Of a stretch of DNA of 64,000 nt, positions 12,401 through 24,400 are shown piece by piece. How positions within the stretch are numbered: the stretch's first letter is position 1; every line of letters starts with the position of its first letter. The DNA comes from Dallia pectoralis. Its lineage: Eukaryota; Chordata; Actinopteri; Esociformes; Umbridae. The notes under the pieces are model-generated. The model did no database searches and was not told the origin of the DNA. It saw nothing but the letters and a program-made list of their open reading frames with translations. Made by a program: the position numbers and the translations under genes. Location: contig CM055746.1 of assembly GCA_029465975.1 (NCBI GenBank), positions 22,501 through 86,500 of the forward strand, given 5' to 3'.

Positions 12401-15400
12401 ATACGGGTCCAGATTATCCAGCCCATCTGATTTATATGAGTCCAGCCCATCTGATTTATATGGGTCCAGATTATCCAGCCCATCGGATTTATATGGGTCC
12501 AGATTATACAGCCCATCTGATTTATACGGGTCCAGATTATCCAGCCCATCTGATTTATATGAGTCCAGATTATCCAGCCCATCTGATTTATACGGGTCCA
12601 GATTATCCAGCCCATCTGATTTATATGGGTCCAGAATATCCAGCCCATCGGATTTATATGGGTCCAGATTATCCAGCCCATCGGATTTATATGAGTCCAG
12701 ATTATCCAGCCCATCTGATTTATACGGGTCCAGATTATCCAGCCCATCTGATTTATACGGGTCCAGATTATCCAGCCCATCTGATTTATATGGGTCCAGA
12801 ATATCCAGCCCATCGGATTTATATGGGTCCAGATTATCCAGCCCATCGGATTTATATGAGTCCAGATTATCCAGCCCATCTGATTTATATGGGTCCAGAA
12901 TATCCAGCCCATCGGATTTATATGGGTCCAGATTATCCAGCCCATCGGATTTATATGAGTCCAGATTATCCAGCCCATCTGATTTATACGGGTCCAGATT
13001 ATCCAGCCCATCTGATTTATACGGGTCCAGATTATCCAGCCCATCTGATTTATATGGGTCCAGAATATCCAGCCCATCGGATTTATATGGGTCCAGATTA
13101 TCCAGCCCATCGGATTTATATGAGTCCAGATTATCCAGCCCATCTGATTTATACGGGTCCAGATTATCCAGCCCATCTGATTTATATGGGTCCAGAATAT
13201 CCAGCCCATCGGATTTATATGGGTCCAGATTATCCAGCCCATCGGATTTATATGGGTCCAGATTATCCAGCCCATCTGATTTATATGGGTCCAGCATTCA
13301 GCTTTCTTGCTGTCTATCTGTTTGCTTTCGCTGCTGCTTTGTATGTGTTGTCTTCACCAGCCCTAAACTAACTAACTGGGAGCACAGCCTATGTTTGGTA
13401 TGGCTGTCTCATACTTGTAGAAACAGGATTAATCATTAGCCAAGATCGTATGGGTATTATTGTTAAAAGATTCTTTCAGACAGTAAGTAGCTAGTAATGG
13501 GGCCCGCTATACGTTCACAGTAATCTGCTTCTGAGATCAGAACTCACATGTTCTTGTTTTCTTAGGTTTTCACAACAATAGTATTTCTCATGTAGTACGT
13601 CTCAATATAGTACTTCTCATATAGTACTTCTCATATAGTACTTCTCATATAGTACTTCTCATATAGTACTTCTCATATGGTACTTCTCATATGGTACTTC
13701 TCATATGGTACTTCTCACTAGTACTTCTCATATGGTACTTCTCATATGGTACTTCTCATATGGTACTTCTCATGTAGTACTTCTCATGTAGTACTTCTCA
13801 ATAGTATTTCTCTATAATCTAGATTGTTGGCATATACAGCCAAGATAAATATATGTTGTATGTTAAATGTTAACAAATACTGTATCTATTTATTTAAAAT
13901 ATTTCTTTGAGACCTTTTTGTATGTTCAATACCCATTTACCACCTAACAACTGAATAATTTATGTAAAATAAATATCTGTATCTATTTATTTAAAATATT
14001 TCTTTAAGACCTTTTGTAATTTCGACACCCATTTACCACCTAACAACTGAATAATTTCTGTAAGTCTAAAATAAATATCTCACCTAACCCTAACCTTAAC
14101 CCCAGTGATATGGTCAGCATTACTGTCACGAGTGGTTAGGGGGCGTTGCTGCACTGTTTTGTATTTCGGTGAAGCACTTCCTGGTTTTTGGTTTATTAGT
14201 CACGGCTGTTTTCATTCAGTCATTAGTCCGGGCTTTAAAGGGGATCTAGGATTATTCACAGTTGCTTAGCATTGTTATTACATGTCACACAATATAGTAG
14301 AGGTGAGTGTTGGTATATTTGGATTGCTATGGTGGTTGGTGGAATATGTTTATTATAAGACGCGATATGCGCACTGTTTATTTCATTAGCCCAGTTAGCA
14401 CTTTTTCGCCGTTTACGGTTTGTTTTACGTTGTTGTATTGAATAAAACCCGCTAAACGGATTATTTGGCTCTGCACCTGGCTTCATCCTGCACTACACCC
14501 TACGGTTCGTGACAGAATGCTAAGCCCACAAGATAGCCAGCGGAGCCTGATGGTGAGTGGATTCCTCGGGGGGGCAAGCTATAGCGCCCCGAAGGATGAA
14601 GCTCACCGTCGCACCACGGAGCAGTGGGACTGGCGTAAGCCGGAGACGCCCGAAGAGGAGTATAGGCGCCTCCGTGCTTACTTCGGGTATGAGCCACCTA
14701 TGCAGCTATCAGGGCTGATTACATCGGGTCCGCGGTCCTTCCCGGAGGAAGGCAAGAGGGCACCCCGAAGGCGTCCCAAGAAGGTTTTTGGGGGGGAGCT
14801 AAGGAGGTGTTCCGGGAGGACCGCGGAGAGAACACCCACGGTCCTGGTGCTGCAGGAACGGCCACCCACTGCTCCGGGGCTGCAGACAGGGGGAGGAAAA
14901 CCCCTGGAGCTACAGCCACTGCCGTGGGAAGACCCTTTTCTGCCGCCGACGTCAGGGACAGAAAAACCCCCGGAGGGGTTGGATGACCAGCCCACTGCCA
15001 TTATTAGGACGTGGTGGAGGACATGGCTGGACTTACAGGAGCCAGCGCCTGAGATGGTCGCCACCACGCTTGCGCCTGAGATGGTCGCCGTCACGCCAGC
15101 GTCCACGATGGCTCCTGCCGTCCCGCCAGCGCCCAAGATGGCTGCCGTCGTCCCGCCAGCGCCCAAGATGGCTGCCGCCGTCACGCCAGCATCCACGATG
15201 GCTCCCGCCGTCCCGCCAGCGCCCAAGATGGCTGCCGCCGTCTCGCCAGCGTCCACGATGGCTCCCGCCGTCCCGCCAGCGCTCAAGATGGCTGTTGCCG
15301 TCACGCCAGCGCTCAAGATGGCTGCTGTCGTCCCGCCAGCGCTCAAGATGGCTGCCGCCGTCTCGCCAGCGTCCACGATGGCTCCCGCCGTCACGCCAGC

Positions 15401-18400
15401 GCCCAAGATGGCTGTTGCCGTCACGCCAGCGCCCAAGATGGCTGTTGCTGTCACGCCAGCGCTCAAGGTGGCTGCCGTCGTCCCGCCAGCGCTCAAGGTG
15501 GCTGCCGTCGTCCGCCAGCGCTCAAGGTGGCTGCCGTCGTCCCGCCAGCGCCCAAGATGGCTGCCGCCGTCTCGCCAGCGTCCACGATGGCTCCCGCCGT
15601 CCCGCCAGCGCTCAAGATGGCTGTTGCCGTCACGCCAGCGCTCAAGATGGCTGCTGTCGTCCCGCCAGCGCTCAAGATGGCTGCCGCCGTCTCGCCAGCG
15701 TCCACGATGGCTCCCGCCGTCACGCCAGCGCCCAAGATGGCTGTTGCCGTCACGCCAGCGCCCAAGATGGCTGTTGCCGTCACGCCAGCGCTCAAGGTGG
15801 CTGCCGTCGTCCCGCCAGCGCTCAAGGTGGCTGCCGTCGTCCCGCCAGCGCTCAAGGTGGCTGCCGTCGTCCCGCCAGCGCCCAAGATGGCTGCCGCCGT
15901 CTCGCCAGCGTCCACGATGGCTCCCGCCGTCCCGCCAGCGCTCAAGATGGCTGTTGCCGTCACGCCAGCGCTCAAGATGGCTGCTGTCGTCCCGCCAGCG
16001 CCCAAGATGGCTGCCGCCGTCTCGCCAGCGTCCACGATGGCTCCCGCCGTCCCGCCAGCGCTCAAGATGGCTGTTGCCGTCACGCCAGCGCTCAAGATGG
16101 CTGCCGTCGTCCCGCCAGCGCCCACAATGGCTGCCGCATCGACGCCCACAATGGCTGCCGCATCGCCGCCCACAATGGCTGCGGCATCGCCGCCCACAAT
16201 GGCTGCGGCATCGCCGCCCACGATGGCTGCGGCATCGCCGCCCACGATGGCTGCGGCATCGCCGCCCACGATGGCTGCCGCATCGCCGCCCACGATGGCT
16301 GCCGCATCGCCGCCCACGATGGCTGCCGCATCGCCGCCCACGATGGCTGCCGCATCGCCGCCCACGATGGCTGCCGCATCGCCGCCCACGATGGCTGCCG
16401 CATCGCCGCCCACGATGGCTGCCGCATCGCCGCTCACGATGGCCGCCGCCACGACGACGCTCACGATGGCCGCCGCCACGGCTACGCTCACGATGGCCGC
16501 CGCCACGGCTACGCTCACGATGGCCGCCGCCACGGCTACGCTCACGATGGCCGCCGCCACGGCTGCGCTCACGATGGCCGCCGCCACGACTACGCTCACG
16601 ATGGCCGCCGTCACGACTACGCTCACGATGGCCGCCGCCACGACGACGCTCACGATGGCCGCCGCCACGACGACGCTCACGATGGCCGCCGCCACGGCTA
16701 CGCTCACGATGGCCGCCGCCACGGCTACGCTCACGATGGCCGCCGCCACGGCTACGCTCACGATGGCCGCCGCCACGACTACGCTCACGATGGCCGCCGC
16801 CACGACTCCGCTCACGATGGCCGCCGCCACGACTACGCTCACGATGGCCGCCGCCACGACTACGCTCACGATGGCCGCCGCCACGACTACGCTCACGATG
16901 GCCGCCGCCACGACTACGCTCACGATGGCCGCCGCCACGGCATCGCTCACGATGGCCGCCGCCACGCCGCTCAAGATGGCGGTCGCCACGCCGCTCAAGA
17001 TGGCGGTCGCCACGCCGCTCAAGATGGCGGTCGCCACGCCGCTCAAGATGGCGGTTTCTATGCCGCTCAAGCTGGCAGTCGGCCACCAAGACTCGCGGAC
17101 ATTCCCCCATTCCCCCTGTTGGGACTGACCCTTTGGGGTGGACTGTTGGTTCTCTCCTGTTGCTCCCTTGTTGTTTTTTTTGTTATCTTTCGGCTATCTG
17201 GGGAGCTAGCCTTTTGGTGGGGGATACTGTCACGAGTGGGGCGTTGCTGCACTGTTTTGTATTTCGGTGAAGCACTTCCTGGTTTTTGGTTTATTAGTCA
17301 CGGCTGTTTTCATTCAGTCATTAGTCCGGGCTATAAAGGGGATCTAGGATTATTCACAGTTGCTTAGCATTGTTATTACATGTCACACAATATAGTAGAG
17401 GTGAGTGTTGGTATATTTGGATTGCTATGGTGGTTGGTGGAATATGTTTATTATAAGACGCGATATGCGCACTGTTTATTTCATTAGCCCAGTTAGCACT
17501 TTTTCGCCGTTTACGGTTTGTTTTACGTTGTTGTATTGAATAAAACCCGCTAAACTGATTATTTGGCTCTGCACCTGGCTTCATCCTGCACTACACCCTA
17601 CGGTTCGTGACAATTACCAGGCACTCCTGCTATAATCCTTTTTCTATGCCGTTAAACGTTGCCTTACTTTCTATCTATTTGTTTGTGGCTTGTGAGCTTC
17701 AAAATAATTACTTGACATGGAAGTGTTTGTGACAGTCTCAGCTTTACATCTATTATTTATTTTTAGGACCTAATGCTGAAAACTTCTGCATAAAAGTCTG
17801 ACGCTTTTGTATTGTCTTCATTGTAATTGTTATTTACCTTAGAGAGGACAGTGACAATCTGCCCAAAGAGTCACAAGACATGCTGAATGTAGTTTCAAGA
17901 TCCTCAAAGGTTAGTAATGAAATGGAACACTTATTTGTCTTGTTATTTTGATTTAGTCTTTTGTAGCAAAGTGTCTGTTCACACACACATCACAAACATG
18001 CTTTAACCCCATAACCCAAAAGCCTGACCATAACAGTGAACGTTCTTGTAGATTTGGGTCCTGTAAACTAGAACAAACACACACCTACACCCACACATTC
18101 ATCATGCCTGCTTACAAAAGTAGACAACATTACGTATTGTTATTTATTCGCTGTTACCAACATCTTTATCCCTGCTACTGTTTTATAGGAAAGACAGAAC
18201 CCGTTTAACAGCACACAACTTTCATCTGCTACTTTGGCCGAGACAGATTGGCAGTTAACCAATGAAGGAATTGAGTCAATCAAGACACCTGACAGGGGTA
18301 AGCTCTCACCTGTGTATTGGGTTAGGGTTAGCCCTAACCCTGTTAACCCTAACCCTGACTCTAACCCTGACAGGGGTAAGCTCTCACCTGTGCATTGGGT

Positions 18401-21400
18401 TAGGGTTAGCCCTAACCCTGTTAACCCTAACCCTGACTCTAACCCTGACAGGGGTAAGCTCTCACCTGTGCATTGGGTTAGGGTTAGCCCTAACCCTGTT
18501 AACCCTGACTCTAACCCTGACAGGGGTAAGCTCTCACCTGTGCATTGGGTTAGGGTTAGCCCTAACCCTGTTAACCCTAACCCTGACTCTAACCCTGACA
18601 GGGGTAAGCTCTCACCTGTGCATTGGGTTAGGGTTAGCCCTAACCCTGTTAACCCTAACCCTGACTCTAACCCTGACAGGGGTAAGCTCTCACCTGTGCA
18701 TTGGGTTAGGGTTAGCCCTAACCCTGTTAACCCTAACCCTGACTCTAACCCTGACAGGGGTAAGCTCTCACCTGTGCATTGGGTTAGGGTTAGCCCTAAC
18801 CCTGTTAACCCTAACCCTGACTCTAACCCTGACAGGGGTAAGCTCTCACCTGTGCATTGGGTTAGGGTTAGCCCTAACCCTGTTAACCCTAACCCTGACT
18901 CTAACCCTGAAAGGGGTAACCTCTCACCTGTGCATTGGGTTAGGGTTAGGGTTACATAACAAATAAAATAGAAATAGATAGAATAGTAACATGTCATTTC
19001 TACACACACAATTTCAATGCCATAATGTCTGCGTAAAGTAGTCATAAACATTACATGTTACAAACGTCTGAAACTTTACAGTTGACAGTTACTTTAATTA
19101 ATTGCATTTTAAATGTGGTTTTCAGCCAAGTTATGTGGCCAGTTTGAAGGAACATTCAAAAACATTCAAATGCATACTGATAATGTCTTAAATTAAGGCC
19201 TTAAGTTTTCGGTTTTTACTTAACTGACATCTTTACTGAAGTAAATGTAGTCTTCCTTGTCCAACTGTAACACATCATGTGTTGTTTTTTTAATGGACTG
19301 GACGGCTTGATGGACAAACAGTCAATGCATATTCCTTGCAACGAAATGTAAGTGTGGATAACTGATCAAATTAAAATGGTTGCATATGAATCCTCTACAT
19401 GGCTTTCAGTAATCCTCCTGAGCTTTTGGTATTTCTCCAGTGCATTTTAAAGACATTGCTGGAATGTTAAGTCTACATTGCATGATATTTCTGTGCATTT
19501 ACTTTAGCTAATGCTTAGCATAGATCTTCTATTTATTACTTACACCTTTTATAATGAGCACATTAAGAGAAAGGAAATATTAATTGTTTTTCAGTAGCTC
19601 ATGTTCTAGATTCTAATTATTAAAACCAAATATATATTTTAATTTACTCTTGTTGTTTGGTTGATAGACTGGCAGTTAGGGGTGGGGGAAAAAATCGATA
19701 CAGCATAAAATCTTGATATTTGCCGTGGCAATACTTTATCGATACACAGATGCCAAGTATCGATATTTTACTATTTATATTGAACATGAGAATTTAACTT
19801 TTTGGTAGTAGAATAATAAAATAAATTGCGTATTCAGTCCACCAGGTGACGTGACGGTCAGCATGCATGAGAATGCAGATACAGGAATCCACTGACGATA
19901 CGGCTGTATCCGTGAAAAAATGGCGTGGTCAAAAAATATATTCGCCAGCTTTTCTAATACTCTTTCGCTCGTATCAGCGTATACTTGCGGTAGGGCTTTT
20001 GATATTTACAGCTGATATTTACGGTCAACTGCACCTTTTTAAAGCCGGTCTTTTTCTCCTTAAGACTGGCAGCATATCCTTCACAATGTAATATGTCAAT
20101 GCATCGCGTTATCTCCTTCCAACTCAAACTTTTCTTGTCATAAGGGATGACGTTTGCAAAGGATACGTCTATGGTTATGTGTCTTTTAACCGACATGTTT
20201 GTATTCGGGACACTATCAGTGTTTAATAGTAGGCCTAATGTGTCTTTTAACAGACATGTTGATTCGGGACACTATCAGTGTTTAATAGTAGGCCTAATGT
20301 GTCTTTTAACAGACATGTTGATTCGGGACACTATCAGTGTTTAATAGTAGGCCTAATGTGTCTTTTAACAGACATGCTTGGATTCGGGACACTATCAGTG
20401 TTTAATAGTAGGCCTAATGTGTCTTTTAACAGACATGTTGATTCGGGACACTATCAGTGTTTAATAGTAGGCCTAATGTGTCTTATAACCGACATGTTGA
20501 TTCGGGACACTATCAGTGTTTAATAGTAGGCCTAATGTGTCTTTTAACAGACATGTTGATTCGGGACACTATCAGTGTTTAATAGTAGGCCTAATGTGTC
20601 TTTTAACCGACATGTTTGGATTCGGGACACTATCAGTGTTTAATAGTAGGCCTAATGTGTCTTAACAGACATGTTTGGAATCGGGACACTATCAGTGTTT
20701 AATAGTAGGCCTAATGTGTCTTTTAACAGACATGTTGATTCGGGACACTATCAGTGTTTAATAGTAGGCCTGATGTGTCTTTAAACAGACATGTTGATTC
20801 GGGACACTATCAGTGTTTAATAGTAGGCCTAATGTGTCTTTTAACAGACATGTTGATTCGGGACACTATCAGTGTTTAATAGTAGGACTAATGTGTCTTT
20901 TAACAGACATGTTGATTCGGGACACTATCAGTGTTTAATAGTAGGCCTAATGTGTCTTTTAACAGACATGTTGATTCGGGACACTATCAGTGTTTAATAG
21001 TAGGCCTAATGTGTCTTTTAACAGACATGTTGATTCGGGACACTATCAGTGTTTAATAGTAGGCCTAATGTGTCTTTTAACAGACATGTTTGGATTCGGG
21101 ACACTATCAGTGTTTAATAGTAGGCCTAATGTGTCTTATAACCGACATGTTGATTCGGGACACTATCAGTGTTTAATAGTAGGCCTAATGTGTCTTTTAA
21201 CAGACATGTTGATTCGGGACACTATCAGTGTTTAATAGTAGGCCTGATGTGTCTTTAAACAGACATGTTGACTCGGGACACTATCAGTGTTTAATAGTAG
21301 GCCTAATGTGTCTTTTAACAGACATGTTTGGATTCGGGACACTATCAGTGTTTAATAGTAGGCCTAATGTGTCTTTTAACAGACATGTTGATTCGGGGCA

Positions 21401-24400
21401 CTATCAGTGTTTAATAGTAGGCCTAATGTGTCTTTTTACAGACATGTTTGGATTCGGGACACTATCAGTGTTTAATAGTAGGCCTAATGTGTCTTTTAAC
21501 AGACATGTTGATTCGGGACACTATCAGTGTTTAATAGTAGGCCTAATGTGTCTTTTAACAGACATGTTGATTCGGGACACTATCAGTGTTTAATAGTAGG
21601 CCTAATGTGTCTTTTAACAGACATGTTGATTCGGGACACTATCAGTGTTTAATAGTAGGCCTAATGTGTCTTTTAACCGACATGTTTGGATTCGGGACAC
21701 TATCAGTGTTTAATAGTAGGCCTAATGTGTCTTAACAGACATGTTTGGAATCGGGACACTATCAGTGTTTAATAGTAGGCCTAATGTGTCTTTTAACAGA
21801 CATGTTGATTCGGGACACTATCAGTGTTTAATAGTAGGCCTGATGTGTCTTTAAACAGACATGTTGATTCGGGACACTATCAGTGTTTAATAGTAGGCCT
21901 AATGTGTCTTTTTACAGACATGTTTGGATTCGGGACACTATCAGTGTTTAATAGTAGGCCTAATGTGTCTTTTAACAGACATGTTGATTCAGGACACTAT
22001 CAGTGTTTAATAGTAGGCCTAATGTGTCTTTTAACAGACATGTTGATTCAGGACACTATCAGTGTTTAATAGTAGGCCTAATGTGTCTTTTAACCGACAT
22101 GTTTGGATTCGGGACACTATCAGTGTTTAATAGTAGGCCTAATGTGTCTTAACAGACATGTTTGGAATCGGGACACTATCAGTGTTTAATAGTAGGCCTA
22201 ATGTGTCTTTTAACCGACATGTTGATTCGGGACACTATCAGTGTTTAATAGTAGGCCTAATGTGTCTTATAACAGACATGTTTGGATTCGGGACACTATC
22301 AGTGTTTAATAGTAGGCCTAATGTGTCTTTTAACAGACATGTTGATTCGGGACACTATCAGTGTTTAATAGTAGGCCTAATGTGTCTTTTTACAGACATG
22401 TTTGGATTCGGGACACTATCAGTGTTTAATAGTAGGCCTAATGTGTCTTTTAACAGACATGTTGATTCGGGACACTATCAGTGTTTAATAGTAGGCCTAA
22501 TGTGTCTTTTAACAGACATGTTGATTCGGGACACTATCAGTGTTTAATAGTAGGCCTGATGTGTCTTTAAACAGACATGTTGACTCGGGACACTATCAGT
22601 GTTTAATAGTAGGCCTAATGTGTCTTTTAACAGACATGTTTGGATTCGGGACACTATCAGTGTTTAATAGTAGGCCTAATGTGTCTTTTAACAGACATGT
22701 TGATTCGGGACACTATCAGTGTTTAATAGTAGGCCTAATGTGTCTTTTTACAGACATGTTTGGATTCGGGACACTATCAGTGTTTAATAGTAGGCCTAAT
22801 GTGTCTTTTAACAGACATGTTGATTCGGGACACTATCAGTGTTTAATAGTAGGCCTAATGTGTCTTTTAACAGACATGTTGATTCGGGACACTATCAGTG
22901 TTTAATAGTAGGCCTAATGTGTCTTTTAACAGACATGTTGATTCGGGACACTATCAGTGTTTAATAGTAGGCCTAATGTGTCTTTTAACCGACATGTTTG
23001 GATTCGGGACACTATCAGTGTTTAATAGTAGGCCTAATGTGTCTTAACAGACATGTTTGGAATCGGGACACTATCAGTGTTTAATAGTAGGCCTAATGTG
23101 TCTTTTAACCGACATGTTGATTCGGGACACTATCAGTGTTTAATAGTAGGCCTAATGTGTCTTATAACAGACATGTTTGGATTCGGGACACTATCAGTGT
23201 TTAATAGTAGGCCTAATGTGTCTTTTAACAGACATGTTGATTCGGGACACTATCAGTGTTTAATAGTAGGCCTAATGTGTCTTTTTACAGACATGTTTGG
23301 ATTCGGGACACTATCAGTGTTTAATAGTAGGCCTAATGTGTCTTTTAACAGACATGTTGATTCGGGACACTATCAGTGTTTAATAGTAGGCCTAATGTGT
23401 CTTTTAACAGACATGTTGATTCGGGACACTATCAGTGTTTAATAGTAGGCCTAATGTGTCTTTTAACAGACATGTTGATTCGGGACACTATCAGTGTTTA
23501 ATAGTAGGCCTAATGTGTCTTTTAACCGACATGTTTGGATTCGGGACACTATCAGTGTTTAATAGTAGGCCTAATGTGTCTTAACAGACATGTTTGGAAT
23601 CGGGACACTATCAGTGTTTAATAGTAGGCCTAATGTGTCTTTTAACAGACATGTTTGGATTCGGGACACTATCAGTGTTTAATAGTAGGCCTAATGTGTC
23701 TTTTAACAGACATGTTGATTCGGGACACTATCAGTGTTTAATAGTAGGCCTAATGTGTCTTTTTACAGACATGTTTGGATTCGGGACACTATCAGTGTTT
23801 AATAGTAGGCCTAATGTGTCTTTTAACAGACATGTTGATTCGGGACACTATCAGTGTTTAATAGTAGGCCTGATGTGTCTTTAAACAGACATGTTGACTC
23901 GGGACACTATCAGTGTTTAATAGTAGGCCTAATGTGTCTTTTAACAGACATGTTTGGATTCGGGACACTATCAGTGTTTAATAGTAGGCCTAATGTGTCT
24001 TTTAACAGACATGTTGATTCGGGACACTATCAGTGTTTAATAGTAGGCCTAATGTGTCTTTTTACAGACATGTTTGGATTCGGGACACTATCAGTGTTTA
24101 ATAGTAGGCCTAATGTGTCTTTTAACAGACATGTTGATTCGGGACACTATCAGTGTTTAATAGTAGGCCTAATGTGTCTTTTAACAGACATGTTGATTTG
24201 ATTCGACACTATCAGTGTTTAATAGTAGGCCTAATGTGTCTTTTAACAGACATGTTGATTCGGGACACTATCAGTGTTTAATAGTAGGCCTAATGTGTCT
24301 TTTAACAGACATGTTGATTCGGGACACTATCAGTGTTTAATAGTAGGCCTAATGTGTCTTAACAGACATGTTTGGAATCGGGACACTATCAGTGTTTAAT

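Larger units (their letters stand above)
14124..17612 (+). mobile_element. Complete non-autonomous LTR retrotransposon, 3.5 kb, 5-bp TSD
   Basis: LTRs 14124-14514 (391 bp) and 17228-17612 (385 bp) start TGTCACGAG and end TTCGTGACA. The target duplication is attac (14119-14123 and 17613-17617). The two LTRs differ by two substitutions and one 6-bp indel, so insertion is recent. A purine-rich ggtgggggata precedes the 3' LTR. No reverse transcriptase, protease or integrase is encoded. The internal region is one open frame that becomes a long minisatellite. No TGG-type primer binding site is visible after the 5' LTR. Movement would need a relative supplying enzymes in trans. Confidence 0.93.

Noticed and set aside
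11953..13371. Frames of more than 400 codons in both strands of the 33-bp array
   Set aside because: Pure repeat translation inside sytl2 intron 3. Open in several frames at once, which indicates period, not coding.
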